Below, piece after piece: positions 11,500 to 25,085 of a stretch of 64,000 bases of DNA. A program made the translations under genes and the position numbers. This stretch comes from Tubiluchus corallicola (Eukaryota; Priapulida; Priapulimorpha; Priapulimorphida; Tubiluchidae). The notes beneath the pieces are model-generated. The model was not told the DNA's origin. It worked only from the letters and a program-made list of their open reading frames with translations, and searched no databases. Position 1 is the stretch's first letter, and every line of letters begins with the position of its first letter. The DNA is taken from positions 120,001 through 184,000 of the forward strand of contig JAQGDQ010000226.1 of the NCBI GenBank assembly GCA_030141605.1. The letters run 5' to 3'.

Positions 11500-12619
11500 T
11501 TTGTACATTGCAATTTGTAACACGATTGGCTGAATTAATTATCTTTGTACATTGCAATTTGTAACACGATTGGCTGAATTAATTATCTTTGTATATTGCA
11601 ATTTGTAACACGATTGGCTGAATTAATTATCTTTGTATATTGCAATTTGTAACACGATTGGCTGAATTAATTATCTTTGTATATTGCAATTTGTAACACA
11701 ATTGGCTGAATTAATTATCTTTGTATATTGCAATTTGCAACACGATTGGTTGAATTAATTATCTTTGTATATTGCAATTTGCAACACGAATGGTTGAATT
11801 AATTATCTTTGTATATTGCAATTTGTAACACGATTGGTTGAATTAATTATCTTTGTATATTGCAATTTGCAACAAGATTGGCTGAATTAATTATCTTTGT
11901 ATATTGCAATTTGCAACACGATTGGTTGAATTAATTATCTTTGTATATTGCAATTTGCAACAGGATTGGCTGAATTAATTATCTTTGTATATTGCAATTT
12001 GAAACACGATTGGTTGAATTAATTATCTTTGTATATTGTAATTTGTAACACGAATGGTTGAATTAATTACACGATTGGTTGAATTAATTATCTTGCATAT
12101 TGTAATTTGTAACACGAATGGCTGAATTAATTATCTTTGTATATTGCAATTTGCAACACGATTGGCTGAATTAATTATCTTTGCATATTGCAATTTGCAA
12201 CACGATTGGCTGAATTAATTATCTTTGTATATTGCAATTTGTAACACGATTGGTTGAATTAATTATCTTTGTATATTGCAATTTGTAACACGATTGGTTG
12301 AATTAATTATCTTTGTATACTGCAATTTGCAACACGAATGGCTCAATTAATTATCTTTGTATAATGCAATTTGCAACGCGATTGGCTGAATTAAGTATCT
12401 TTGTATATTGCAATTTGCAACACGATTGGTTGAATTAATTATCTTTGTATATTACAATTTGTAACACGATTGGTTGAATTAATTATCTTTGTATATTGCA
12501 ATTTGCAACACGATTGGTTGAATCAATTATCTTTGTATATTGCAATTTGCAACACGATTGGTTGAATTAATTATCTTTGTATATTGCAATTTGCAACACG
12601 ATTGGTTGAATTAATTATC
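11500..12619. repeat. 44-bp minisatellite, about 25 units
   Basis: The unit runs TTTGTATATTGCAATTTGTA, ACACGATTGGCTGAATTAAT, TATC. Nearly every unit carries ATTGG (a CCAAT box on the other strand) followed by TTAATTA. One unit is shortened near 12067. The array begins where the LINE remnant breaks off. Confidence 0.95.
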
Positions 12620-13272
12620 CTTTTTACAGGGACAGCAGTAAATTTTTTTGAAATTTTAAAAAACCATGTGGCACCCTGAATTCACAGGAATAGCAGGCTT
12701 CGTATCAAGTAGAAAACTGCTTTTGCTTTACTATAAAATTCCATACAGATCTTCACAACCATTTTGAAGCCAATATGATATACTGTACGTTTTAAGGAAT
12801 TTTAAATCTGAATTCAAAAATGTATGTACATCTTCGTTTTAAGACACTCAAACACGATTAACACTTTCTCATCTGCCTTGTGCTCCGGGCTTCTTCGTAA
12901 GCTTACAAGCAATGAACTGAATATGGCTTGTTTAAGATAACACCAAACACACTGGTTTTTGCGTTCAATTAGGCACATCTGCGCCGCGTATCCAGTAAAA
13001 CCATCGCATGAAAAAACGACTCAACGTTGAGAAAGCTGAAGAATGTTCCGGAAGCTTTGATTTTCAGTTAGCAGCAGTGATGACATCAATCTAGGCAATC
13101 AAAATGGCATCAAAAACTTCGGCTTCTTTCAAAAAGTGCATGAAATGCTAAATGGTGTAAAACATGCCATTTTAATGCCTGGGCACTAAATGAAGCACCA
13201 TTGCAACGCACATTGCCCACCGCCATCCGCTGTTTATACAATAACAGAGTCTTTTCTTAAGAATTTAAAATT

Positions 13273-13910
13273 CCTTAAAGGAAGACATAATGATTTTTCA
13301 CATACTACCGGGTAACTACCCCATTTTCAAATACGATAGAAAGTATACGTTTTAACACAATTATTAGTGCAAAAGCATTTCTGATAATTAAATTATAGAT
13401 TAGAAACTTAATTAATGGCGGGCAAGCCCAACTATTGATGATATCACAAACTAGCATAATTTTGAACAGCAAAAATATTCCACTAGCGTGTTACACGTGT
13501 TTGCAAAAGCGAAAGTTGAGGTACAGTGCTACTGTAAGATATTCAGTGTGTTGTACAAAAACTAGGCAAGTCGTAAGATAAAAATTCAAAAGTCAAATTT
13601 AGCGCTGTGCTCACGCATGAGCTGCCGAACGTGTGTAGTTCGTCACAAACTAACACATCTGAACTGAGAGGTCAGCACCTGTTTTTTGCGCAATGAGTTT
13701 CCAAAATGCAGGCGCTAGAGTCCATCTAACTAGCGAATGGCGAAATGCACGTAACAGCGAAGAACTAGAGGCACGAACACGAATTGTGTTTGTGTGGTAA
13801 TAATTCTTTCACATAAGTCATTTTTGAAAAAACATTGCATGTTTCCTTTCAACATTTTAAAGAGGAGATTGTTTTGACCTACAGTTTAAGATTGGGTCCA
13901 GTTTACTTCA
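13273..13910 (+). repeat. Dispersed repeat family R1, copy 2 (longer)
   Basis: Homologous to 10531-10915 and, in inverse orientation, to 34490-35110. The shared part with the third copy extends further and includes CTAACTAGCGAATGGCGAAA and ATGTTTCCTTT-like blocks. Two-strand short frames at 13886-14192 lie just past it and show no recognised domain. Confidence 0.8.
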
Positions 13911-16286
13911 AGATCTCTGGCTGTTCTCCTAATGATGCAAGGCCTTTTCTCACACAATTTCTTGGATTCTGAACGGACAGACACACAAAAACAAGCTGGC
14001 AAAGGCAAAGAACGACACAACGATTCACTGTTAACTGTATCAAACTTCAATACAGTGCCTTTATCTAAAGTCCTAGAAAGCAGCCAAGCACGACTTTCAA
14101 CCCATGCCAACATCAGACCTGCTAAGCGTTTTCTAAATTTTAGGCCATGTGGTGAAATTAAGCTAAGTTATGGCAAACTTTCTTGGGAATAAGATAATAA
14201 TTATACAATTAAAGGTTAATATACAATAAGCCTTTTCACAGTTTTGCTATGCGTACACGCAGTTGCTGTAGGTCAAAAGTTACGTGAACCTCAGTAACGC
14301 GTCTTAACTACAACCATCACGTGACATGTGGGTAAAGCAAAGCCATTAGCCACAGCAGTTCAGTAACTTTAGTTGCGACATCATTTCATTTACGTAAACT
14401 ATTTACTTAATTATGTGTCTAGTGATTTACTAGCAGGATCTTGCTTGCGAACAGCAAAAAATGAACTAGGTAAGGTTCTAGTAGGCTGTAAAAACTCCTG
14501 CTATTATAATACAATGAGCTGTGGGGTGTTGTCAAGTGGATACAAATGCATTGTCTGGTAGACTTAACCTTTGATTTTTTCAGGATCATCATCAATCGCT
14601 GGAATTGTGAAAAAGCGTATGGCAAAAGTGGTATTAGGCAAATATGGAAGGCCAACAAGCTGATTAGACTCTGCTTTCAAACAAGAAGTTATCACCTTTG
14701 CTACCATAAACAAAGCACCCGATTCCAGACCTACTTTCTTAGTCTATTGGCCCTTTGTTTGAAAGAAAATGCATTTACAGTGATATCTGCATGTCTATAA
14801 ATTTCCTACGGATGAGCAGGCAAGCTCAGTGAAAGAACGACAACAAGCAGCAATACGGAGCCAGCCTTGGACCTCTTGAATGAAAATTTAAAAAAGTTAT
14901 ACTTGTAAATCAATTTGAAAGTGAGTTATTAAACTTTATTGTACGTGCTTAAACGGTAATAATCATATAAAAAGGTTTCTTGCAAATCATGCACATTTCT
15001 CTGCCCAGTCAATAACCGGTTTAAATTTGAAATACATTTGTATAAAATATAATTCCTGGATGAATAATATATAGAATTTTCTAAACTTGATTCACTAAAC
15101 AACAATCTAACTCAATAGTTGTGTAAGGCAAATTTTGTTCTACATAGTATATGGGCTATCGATTCCCAAATATATAGATCCACATTTCTAGAAAGGGAAT
15201 ATCTATACAATTATCATAGCACAACATCAATGTACATATACATATGTTATATATTTATATAATAATATATATATATTTATATAACAATTATATATATGTA
15301 CTGTTATCACAGGCTGCTCTAATATACTTTTTTGAGTATTATATGCATAAAGTGTGCATGTTTCTTGCAGTACGATTACTATCTTTTTTAAGTACTGATT
15401 TTATCTGTTTTTAAATCTCTACTTCTCGTCCTTGAATATAGTTTCAACCCTTGTTATGTATTTAATTTATTGTATTTCCGTGTGTCTGTATAATGTGTAC
15501 TACATATATGTATGAAATAAATGTTATATACGCCAAGGGAGTGTTACAATTGTCAGGAATACCTAGACAGGTTGACAGGTGAACAAATTTCAAAGTTGTG
15601 AAGCAGGGAAAAATAGTAAGTCCGGACCAAACATAAAATAACCAAAAATAATCCTACAGATTACAGATAAGGCTGTTCTACTTTAATCACAAGATCTTCA
15701 TTACAACTTTAGTCATGTTAACCAATAGTAAGACTTTAAGCAAACTCTTTAATCATGCACAGAAAATCTCTCTTTGCATAGAAAAGACAAAACTCGGCAT
15801 AAATTTGTTTTATAGGCATTTAATAAAGCCTCCTTATGAAACCGGTCGATGACTTTTTATATCTGACAAAGTCTTTGCCACTCTAGCCTCAATTTCGGTC
15901 GTTAGTATGGTAATGAGGCTCCGCTCACTCAAGTTGTCCAAAAACCTCGTTATCTCAACACCAAACAACGGGTCTACAAACTTAGTTACCGTAATAGCGT
16001 TGCATTGATCTTCGAGTCCTTCGTCACGTAGATCTAATCACAGATAGGGTGCAGCACGTTCGCTAAATGCACGGAGAAATTTCCATCTCACATTATCCTT
16101 ATTAGTGTGGAAGCCAGCAGGTTCACTGTAACCCTTAGATGAAGACGTGCAACGACAAACATGTTGATGCGCAAGAAAATCATCGAGAAAAGTAAACAAA
16201 TCTTCACAACATGTTTACAATTATGTAGAGACAAGGACAGCATGTGCAGCATGCTTCAAAGACATTCGACAATAAAAGTTCCATTT

Positions 16287-16735
16287 CAGATAGGGTTACC
16301 ATATTGTCTGAGTTGAAAAAGAGGACACTTTTTCGCACACTTGTAAGTAGGCGAAAATGACCAGTCTGAGTCATCCACTTCATCAAATTCGCAGTATTCT
16401 TTCAGATGTTCGGTTCGAATACGCCGAGTATCGACAGCGGAGTGAGTCGTGTGACCCACAGTGATGTGCGCATCGCTTACTTTTGTTCAGTAAATATGTA
16501 CACAAAGCTTTTACAAGGGTTGCATTTTGAGATGTTAGCAAGATCTTGTTTTGAACATTAACGAGCTTTTCTTTGCCTCGTACTGTTGTACGCCTCTGCA
16601 GTTGGCAACGTCCTTACATACTTACGGATTGAGGCAAAACACGGATAAACTGCCGATTTTTTGAAAACCAGCCAGGACAGAGGCCCAAAAAGAGGACGTG
16701 TCCGCGGAAACCCGGACGTATGGTAACCCTAACTG
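16287..16735. mobile_element. hAT-like non-autonomous element
   Basis: The inverted termini are CAGATAGGGTTACCATA and the reversed right end CAGTTAGGGTTACCATA, 16 of 17 identical. No transposase is present. The flanking 8-mers (TTCCATTT and TTCAGACA) are only weakly similar. The CAG...CTG termini suggest the hAT superfamily. Confidence 0.7.
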
Positions 16736-18791
16736 TTCAGACAACAAGTTAATAGCAGTAAGATATAGATATGGATAGATATAGATCATTAACTTCGCAT
16801 GCATGGTTGAATACAGTAATTACATAAAAGAACTAATGAAAACAGGCCAAATGCGAGTGCAACGTACGACCATGGGGTCCGTTACACGTTGCCCTTATCT
16901 TAAAGGTTAATGAATTTGAAGTAATTGGATGAAAATGTGAAAAAGGGCAGTATTAACTCTTTTAAATTAATGAAAGAATATTAATATAATAGATAACGAC
17001 GCCAATCATTTGGCACCATTGACAACGTTTTTTTACTTTGCTCAACGCAAATTTTTATTTGATTAACAAATTTTTACCTAATTTGATGCATTAAAACAAT
17101 ACCTATTGCATTATTCTGCTGTAAAAATGCATTTGTAATGTAAACAGTGTAATTATAATAGACGATACAAATTCGTAAACGTCTCTTTGAAACTAAAGAT
17201 TTCATATTAAAGATTATGACTGTTAATAAAGAGTAAATGCTAACAAAGTACACGGGCAACGGAAGTGAAACAGTAAATTCATTTAAAGCATCAATTATGT
17301 TAACTAAATAGCTCTTTTAATAAAATGGTGAACATACATACCTTGCATATTAGAGATTATCTACAATAACATTAAGTGAATCTCGGACATAGTTAAGTAT
17401 TGCGGCTGCAACAATATGTGAAATGCACAGCTAAACATGTGACGTAATAAATCTTTTGTAAATAATACAGTAACATTGAAATATGTCATTAACTTCGCAG
17501 AAGGTTTGGGCTTTCCTTTAAGAGACCTGACGACCATGCACAATTAGAGGCAGGCTCGGATCAAAGTCGGCAAAAAATAATGGATAGAGGAGAAAAATTT
17601 TGCGTAAAGATGTAATCATATTTCGGAGTATTCATTAAAGTATTTATGTATTGATTTACGATTTTGTGTAGATGATTCAAATAACGCATTGCCTCGTTTC
17701 CGCTAGAATGGTTTCAATATTAAAGGTGTTTGAGATAAGTTCACGAAAAATGACATCTGTAGTCGTGAACGAAATCGCTGCCATGGAAAAGAACGAACAA
17801 GTCGCAATATGAATAAGCGACACTAGGTCTAGTCAGCCAAGTGTTAACTGTAAGATGCGGATTCACATATCATCCACTGCTCTGTAAAACACGGACATGA
17901 CATAACTTTGCATTGTAATCTGCCAACCAATCAACATTTCAGCCACTCCATCATGGGAGATTCCAAACAGTGCTCACAGTCTACATTACTACCATATATT
18001 TAAATGTTCTATACAATTATAGTTATTACTACAAGTATAATGTATAATTTAATCTCTTCTCCCCCACTTAAATTTGAGTACATATATATATATATATGTA
18101 TATGTATATCATTGTATATACAAGTAAGCAGTATGTTGCATTGTAATAAAAGTAAGTGGTGCATTGACAGATAATCACATAATTCATATTCGTAACTATT
18201 TAAAAAAATTTTTTCCCTCTTTAAGGCTCACTCAAAGACGTAATTACATATTATGTTTTCCTTTCTCAACTTTCAGGTTTATTGCTCTTATATACCATTG
18301 CTATTATTACATCATTTACTTCATCCTTATTTACATTAAGTTATCTACAGAAGCATGCATAACTAGAATCATTATTTCATTTAAGTAAGGTGAGTGTGTT
18401 AATGACTGTATGGTCGTACTACTCACCTCGCACTACCCAAATTATTTTATTGAAAGTTTATTAATGTGTTTGATATTGTATTTTTTGATGTGTGAAATGA
18501 AATTCATAGTTCATAGTTCACAGTCTTATAATTCTATAATCGTGGCTCTGCTAAGTACAGCATTTCTAACGCTACAAAGGCTTATTAAAATTTGAAGTAT
18601 GTTTTTCTTTCTAAGTGCTAATATGTGATATCTTGTTTACAATGACACTTACATGACAACTCATCAATCCTTCTCTTGTCTATTACAATCTTGTCATCTT
18701 CAGAATAATAATCCAGGTGATGTGTTTCTATATGGCAGTGCACGTCCTGTGAGCAGTGGACATGTCTTGCGCACTGACATAAATGATATTA

Positions 18792-19156
18792 CAGTGTTCC
18801 CAAACTTATCGCGGGTGTTCCGTCCAAGGCCCACCCGCGATAAGTGAATTTCCGCGAAGTAGGGGCGCTATACTTATTTTAGTAGTTATAAATTATTTTA
18901 AGTCTTTATAAACCCTCCCCACACCCTTATACATAACCCTTTCCCATTCCCTTAATAACTTTTCCCATACTGTACATGTACCTTTGAAAAAACTTTACTT
19001 AAATGTTTTAAACTCTTAAACCTAGATACATAATTTTGAAAAATTTGATATGGAGTACCACAAAACAGCAAAAATACCGCGATAAATAAAATTTTTGAAA
19101 ACCCACGAAACAGCAAGTCTGCGATAAACGAACGGTGAAGTAGTGAGGGATCACTG
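18792..19156. mobile_element. Tigger/pogo-like MITE with TA target duplication
   Basis: The 365-bp element starts CAGTGTTCCCAAACTTATCG and ends GTGAGGGATCACTG. It is flanked by TA on both sides (18790-18791, 19157-19158). Repeats of CGCGATAAGTGAA/CGATAAACGAAC lie near the ends. The termini match a widespread Tc1/mariner-pogo type. No transposase is present. Confidence 0.7.
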
Positions 19157-19310
19157 TATTGACATTGAAAATCAGATCAGATTATTTTACTCAAAAGTTA
19201 CTGTATAAATTATTATGGCTTGTCATTTTGGAACAATATCAGTAATGATGTGTAGAAAAGACTAAGACATGCTTATAATAATGGAATTCATAAACTATTT
19301 TTGCTTAGGA

Positions 19311-21329
19311 CTTGGTTGTAATCCATAAGCTACGTGTGTTAACCTTAGTCTACCACATTTCTTGCATTTGATTGTAATCCATAAGCTACGTGTGTTAACC
19401 TTAGTCTACCACATTTCTTGCATTTGATTGTAATCCATAAGCTACGTGTGTTAACCTTAGTCTACCACATTTTTTGCATTTGATTGTAATCCATAAGCTA
19501 CGTGTGTTAAACTTAGTCTACCACATTTCTTGCATTTGATTGTAATCCATAAGCTACGTGTGTTAATCTTAGTCTTCCACATTTCTTGCATTTGATTGAA
19601 ATCCATAAGCTACGTGTGTTAACCTTAGTCTACCACATTTCTTGCATTTGATTGTAATCCATAAGCTACGTGTGTTAACCTTAGTCTACCACATTTCTTG
19701 CATTTGATTGTAATCCATAAGCTACGTGTGTTAACCTTAGTCTACCACATTTCTTGCATTTGATTGTAATCCTTAAGCTACGTGTGTTAACCTTAGTCTA
19801 CCACATTTCTTGCATTTGATTGTAATCCATAAGCTACGTGTGTTAACCTTAGTCTACCACATTTCTTGCATTTGATTGTAATCCATAAGCTACGTGTGTT
19901 AACCTTAGTCTACCACATTTCTTGCATTTGATTGTAATCCATAAGCTACGTGTGTTAACCTTAATCTACCACATTTCTTGCATTTGATTGTAATCCATAA
20001 GCTACGTGTGTTAACCTTAGTCTACCACATTTCTTGCATTTGATTGTAATCCATAAGCTACGTGTGTTAACCTTAGTCTACCACATTTCTTGCATTTGAT
20101 TGTAATCCATAAGCTACGTGTGTTAACCTTAGTCTACCACATTTTTTGCATTTGATTGTAATCCATAAGCTACGTGTGTTAAACTTAGTCTACCACATTT
20201 CTTGCATTTGATTGTAATCCATAAGCTACGTGTGTTAATCTTAGTCTTCCACATTTCTTGCATTTGATTGAAATCCATAAGCTACGTGTGTTAACCTTAG
20301 TCTACCACATTTCTTGCATTTGATTGTAATCCATAAGCTACGTGTGTTAACCTTAGTCTACCACATTTCTTGCATTTGATTGTAATCCATAAGCTACGTG
20401 TGTTAACCTTAGTCTACCACATTTCTTGCATTTGATTGTAATCCTTAAGCTACGTGTGTTAACCTTAGTCTACCACATTTCTTGCATTTGATTGTAATCC
20501 ATAAGCTACGTGTGTTAACCTTAGTCTACCACATTTCTTGCATTTGATTGTAATCCATAAGCTACGTGTGTTAACCTTAGTCTACCACATTTCTTGCATT
20601 TGATTGTAATCCTTAAGCTACGTGTGTTAACCTTAGTCTACATTTCTTGCATTTGATTGTAATCCATAAGCTACGTGTGTTAATTAGTCTACCACATTTC
20701 TTGCATTTGATTGTAATCCATAGCTACGTGTTTAACCTTAGTCTACCACATTTCTTGCATTTGATTGTAATCCATAAGCTACGTGTGTTAATTAGTCTAC
20801 CACATTTTGCATTTGATTGTAATCCATAAGCTACGTGTGTTAACCTTAGTCATTTACTTGTCTACACTTTCTTGCATTTGATTGTAATCCATAAGCTACG
20901 TGTGTTAATCTTAGTCTTCCACATTTCTTGCATTTGATTGAAATCCATAAGCTACGTGTGTTAACCTTAGTCTACCACATTTCTTGCATTTGATTGTAAT
21001 CCATAAGCTACGTGTGTTAACCTTAGTCTACCACATTTCTTGCATTTGATTGTAATCCATAAGCTACGTGTGTTAACCTTAGTCTACCACATTTCTTGCA
21101 TTTGATTGTAATCCATAAGCTACGTGTGTTAACCTTAGTCTACCACATTTCATGCATTTGATTGTAATCCATAAGCTACGTGTGTTAACCTTAGTCTACC
21201 ACATTTCATGCATTTGATTGTAATCCATAAGCTACGTGTGTTAACCTTAATCTACCACATTTCTTGCATTTGATTGTAATCCATAAGCTACGTGTGTTAA
21301 CCTCAGTCTACCACATTTCTTGCATTTGA
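19311..21329. repeat. 56-bp satellite-like array, about 36 units, with higher-order structure
   Basis: The unit runs ACGTGTGTTAACCTTAGTCT, ACCACATTTCTTGCATTTGA, TTGTAATCCATAAGCT. Variant units recur at 672-bp intervals (12 units): TTAATCTTAGTCTTCC at about 19561, 20233 and 20903; TTAAACTTAGTC at about 19509 and 20181; CCTTAAGC at about 19771 and 20443. Several units around 20630-20870 are shortened. The short reading frame at 20647-20829 is spurious. Confidence 0.95.
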
Positions 21330-21674
21330 GAAGAAAATGCTACGAAAATACAAGGCAGAAAGTTTTTAATTCAGATAACATTTTTTTACTTTCTATAGTA
21401 AACTTTGATGTGTATTTTAAATCTAATTTTTTTAAATTGAGCATCAATGTCTTAACCGCTTGATGACATTGTGAATTTTGAATGCTTTCACTCACATTTT
21501 GTAGTACACGGTAATTTTTAGTATTTATAGTTTTAGTCATTGTAAATTTTAATTATATATTTTTATGGCTTTTATGCAGAAATAAATAGTAATCAATCAA
21601 TAACCAATCAATCAATCGATCAATATTAATAAACTACAATTTAACGAGGTTCTTGTTCTATGAACCAATCTTAC

Positions 21675-21787
21675 CTGGGATCGGGCAGTATGATCTTCTT
21701 GCTTGCCCGGGCGGCTGGAGTTGATTTGCTCTTCTCCATCGCCATCAGGTAGCTCACATCAGCCAAAACCGCTTCAAGGTCGGCCAT
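21675..21787 (-). CDS. GRK2/3-like: GRK2/3-type GPCR kinase, coding exon 1 (start codon)
   Basis: This exon encodes the N-terminus of a beta-adrenergic-receptor-kinase-type GPCR kinase, which phosphorylates agonist-occupied receptors at the plasma membrane. The reverse strand reads [19 protein letters not shown], then a basic alanine-rich stretch ending [10 protein letters not shown]. That is nearly the N-terminal helix of known GRK2/3 proteins, which docks on the active receptor. The ATG lies in a good context (AAAATGGCC) at 21785-21787. The exon holds 37 codons plus AG and ends at a GTAAG donor (plus-strand CTTAC, 21670-21674). The split serine codon is completed by the exon at 10374-10450. 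The family assignment comes from recalled family sequence and is very secure. Whether it is the GRK2 or GRK3 form is not meaningful in an invertebrate, which usually has one such gene. Confidence 0.95.
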
Positions 21788-24383
21788 TTTGAATGCCCAC
21801 AACACACGTGTCTACTTCAATAATAAAAACATGAATAAAACTCGACACTGTTTGCTTTCGAATTACTCCACTGTATGTCGCGCACTTAAACTATCGTAAA
21901 ATGTAAATTTAGCTACATTTTAAGATCTGCAAAGTTATCTCACGACGCCAAAACGAAAGTCAACAAATCAGGTCGTAAACGGATCTAGGACAATTCGCCG
22001 ATTACAGGCTAAAAGCAGAACTTTCTTGTAAGGTTTCACACGGTTTTTTTCAATAAACGGTGCTGCCACTCGCCAAACTTATTATAATGAGAATGACAAA
22101 AACAGTTTTCCGGTACTTTCTACGTAGCCATATAAGATTCAGGCCTCAACAAAGAGATTACATTAGCTATAACATAACAAGGAGAGGCAAAAAGCATTCA
22201 ATTAGTTTGACAATTATCTCCAACCTCGGCAGCACGAAGGCTTTTCACAAAAATCCAACACTGTCATCACGGTAATGACTGTTACAACTAGCCGACGTTC
22301 CACCAAAAGAAATGATGTGGCTTTCATATGTACACCATCAAATTATCTTTATCTTAGAGTCACAATCGCATGAAAATGTGTCGTTGCAAGACTGTTAGTC
22401 GAGCACAGCATGGAGAGATCAGCCTGAAAATAGATTCATAATATAATGAAAGCAAACTGGAAATGAACAGAGTTTAAACAAATAAAATTTTCCTAGGCTA
22501 AAAACTGAAAGTGGCAGCTTGGGCGCAAACATTTTTCCAGCGTTGTGCAACACTAGCTTGTAATGCATCAAATGAAACGGTACAGGGTGACCCGAGATGC
22601 CTGACTTACCTTTAGAAGCTTCATGTGAAAACATCACAACATTTTTTGTCTAATTTTTTGTAAAAACTTATTGTACTTTTTATGGAAATTGGCAGTGTAC
22701 TGATTTTCTTCAGCAAATGAAAGACAGGATTGGTGAAAAAAGGGTGTTCAGAATGGAAGTGCCCAAATATGAAATAAGCACGTCTTTAAAGTGATTTTGC
22801 TAATTACAGGAGGCACTTATCGCAGTTTGATTATTAAATACTAGTATTTTTCACAAACATTGAAATAAGCCTTTAACTTCCCAGAAGGCTCACTTCGTCA
22901 CCTAAGGTCTCGGACCAAAATGTCCCAAGTTGTGACGTCATTGAAATGAAATGCAATACTTTGGTATTCAAACGTGGCGAGTTCAGCAATAGCGTGATTA
23001 TGACCTTGTGACAAAGATTAAGTCAGCACTTGCAGTTTTGGTCATATTGCAGAATCTTAAGCTTATGATTTAATCATAAACAGCAGTCTAGTTTTGCTTT
23101 TCCTTTATACTCTATAGTAAGGTTTACCATAGTTACCATAATATAATTTATACGGCTCCTCGTTCTACAAGCTTCAAGTCCGCACACAATGGCAAAGCTG
23201 ACTACTAATGCAAGGCTGTGTAAGTCAATAACCTGAATCATTATCATGGCTCATCCTCTGAGATGAGAAATGCTGATACAACAGAAGTGCCTTTACCAAG
23301 TTTGAGTGTTGTATACATTTGCCTTCAACAAGGTCTATAGCCAAGGGATCACCTATCCATCTACCAATTAAGCTTGGTGCTGTTCAACTTCAAACACCAA
23401 CAAAATACACACCGTATCTGCACAGATGTTCACCACGTACGAAACCATTTAAAATAAGAGGCCAGAGACTTTTTTCACAGACCGTAGACCTGATGTCAGC
23501 CAACATGCTTTGACTTTATATCCAGGGGTAGACTGTGTCCAAATTTAGACTCATGGAGGGAAGTAGAAATCTTGACGGTAGGGTCACCATCAGATTTCTG
23601 GGAGGCGGGTCAAGACCCTATCTATTTAGATCTAACTAAAAAAACTACAATGTATTCAAATGTTTTTCTTACATTGACGAGAGTTAGACACGCTACTTCA
23701 TACACAGTATGCATCTCTTTTATAGTTGTACAATTATGATTGGATAATGCATAGACATGAGTTGATTCATAACAATAAACTTGCATGTATTTTAAAAGTA
23801 GGACTTTTATGCTAAAAATGATTCAAATCATTTTAAGGAACTAAATATTGTCGTAAATGCCGCAATATGTTGTAATTTTCAGTATAGATAACAGATAATA
23901 TGTTAAAAAGTTTAAAAAATATTTTTATTTGACAAGAAACATTACAATAAGTACATTTATAGTAAAAACAATGCGACTTAATCAAATGCTGATTGGCTAA
24001 CAGGTATAACCTATATAAAAGCCTTTCAGTGAGTAGATAAGTTAGGCACACGATTACAAGAACTGTTATGTATTAAGTAAGAGCGAAACTGAGAAGGTTT
24101 GTAAGTTGTTTGTTGAATAGCGGCTGTGCGAAAAGCTGGGACAAGTTGGTTATGATGTGTTTGATGTTGATGTTAAGCTACAACAATAGAATGAGTGATG
24201 ATGAAGTAATGAAAGAAAGATAAAAGTGTTGGGGTCACAGGGATGCGAAAGTATAAATAATTTGCCCTGTAAGGTAGAATTCAGAGATTATTAATGTACT
24301 ACAGATTTAATTTTATCAATTAAAGTGCCCACATTGTGTAATAAATGAAATGATAGCAGATACTATAGTTTATATATACTATA

Positions 24384-24764
24384 TGCACAAGAGTTTGCCG
24401 ACAGTCTAACAGCTCAGGTGTGCACAAAAGTTTTCTAACAGTCTAACAGTTCAGGCATGCACAAGAGTTTCCTGACAGTCTAACAGATCAGGCATGCACA
24501 AGAGTTTCCTGACAGTCTAACAGGTCAGGCATGCACAAAAGTTTCCTGACAGTCTAACAGCTCAGGCGTGCACAAAAGTTTCCTGACAGTCTAACAGTTC
24601 AGGCATGCACAAGAGTTTCCTGACAGTCTAACAGCTCAGGCATGCACAAAAGTTTCCTGACAGTCTAACAGTTCAGGCGTGCACAAAAGTTTTCTGACAG
24701 TCTAACAGTTCAGGCATGCACAAGAGTTTCCTAACAGTCTAACAGCTCAGGCATGCACAAAAGT
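24384..24764. repeat. 37-bp minisatellite, about 10 units
   Basis: The unit begins GCACAAGAGTTTCCTGACAG and ends TCTAACAGCTCAGGCAT. Units differ mainly at GAG/AAG and GCAT/GCGT. Confidence 0.9.
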
Positions 24765-24839
24765 ATAATAAGTTTTTACAAAATTTAGATAACTAATTCT
24801 GTGACAATCAACTAACTTGTATTAGTTTGAATTAGTTTA

Positions 24840-25085
24840 AGCATCACGTGCATACAGAAAACCATGATGCGCTTAGGAAAAGTTAAGAAGTCCACCAGTT
24901 ACGTCATCATTTTCAAGCAAATGGGACCAACAACCGCGCCTCAAAATTTCGATACAGCGGTAGCAGAATTAACTTCATGCTTTACAGACAGTTTTTGAAA
25001 ATTTCAATATCATATTTTTCCAAGTTTAGGTGATAACAGTAAAATAAACCCTATATGCTAAGTGACTTGACCTTTCCTTTAAGGT
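24840..25085 (-). repeat. Dispersed repeat family R2, inverted copy
   Basis: The reverse complement begins ACCTTAAAGGAAAGGTCAAG and aligns with 29262-29460. Shared blocks include TTGAAAAT.ATG..GTAAC.GGTGGA and the GATGCTTAAACTAAT/CTGCTTAAACTAAT region. It has no coding content. Confidence 0.65.

Larger units (their letters stand above)
10451..21674. other. GRK2/3 intron 1
   Basis: An 11.2 kb first intron. It contains two copies of a dispersed repeat (10531-10915, 13273-13910), a LINE 3' remnant (11264-11490), a 44-bp array, an hAT-like element (16287-16735), a Tigger-like element (18792-19156) and a 56-bp satellite-like array (19311-21329). The segments at about 14200-16280 and 16740-18780 hold no gene that I can recognise. 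They are AT-rich with short TATATA tracts near 15250 and 18085. Confidence 0.8.

Noticed and set aside
13886-14192. Frames of 75 and 86 codons on opposite strands
   Set aside because: No domain recognised, lies at the edge of a dispersed repeat; insufficient evidence for a gene.
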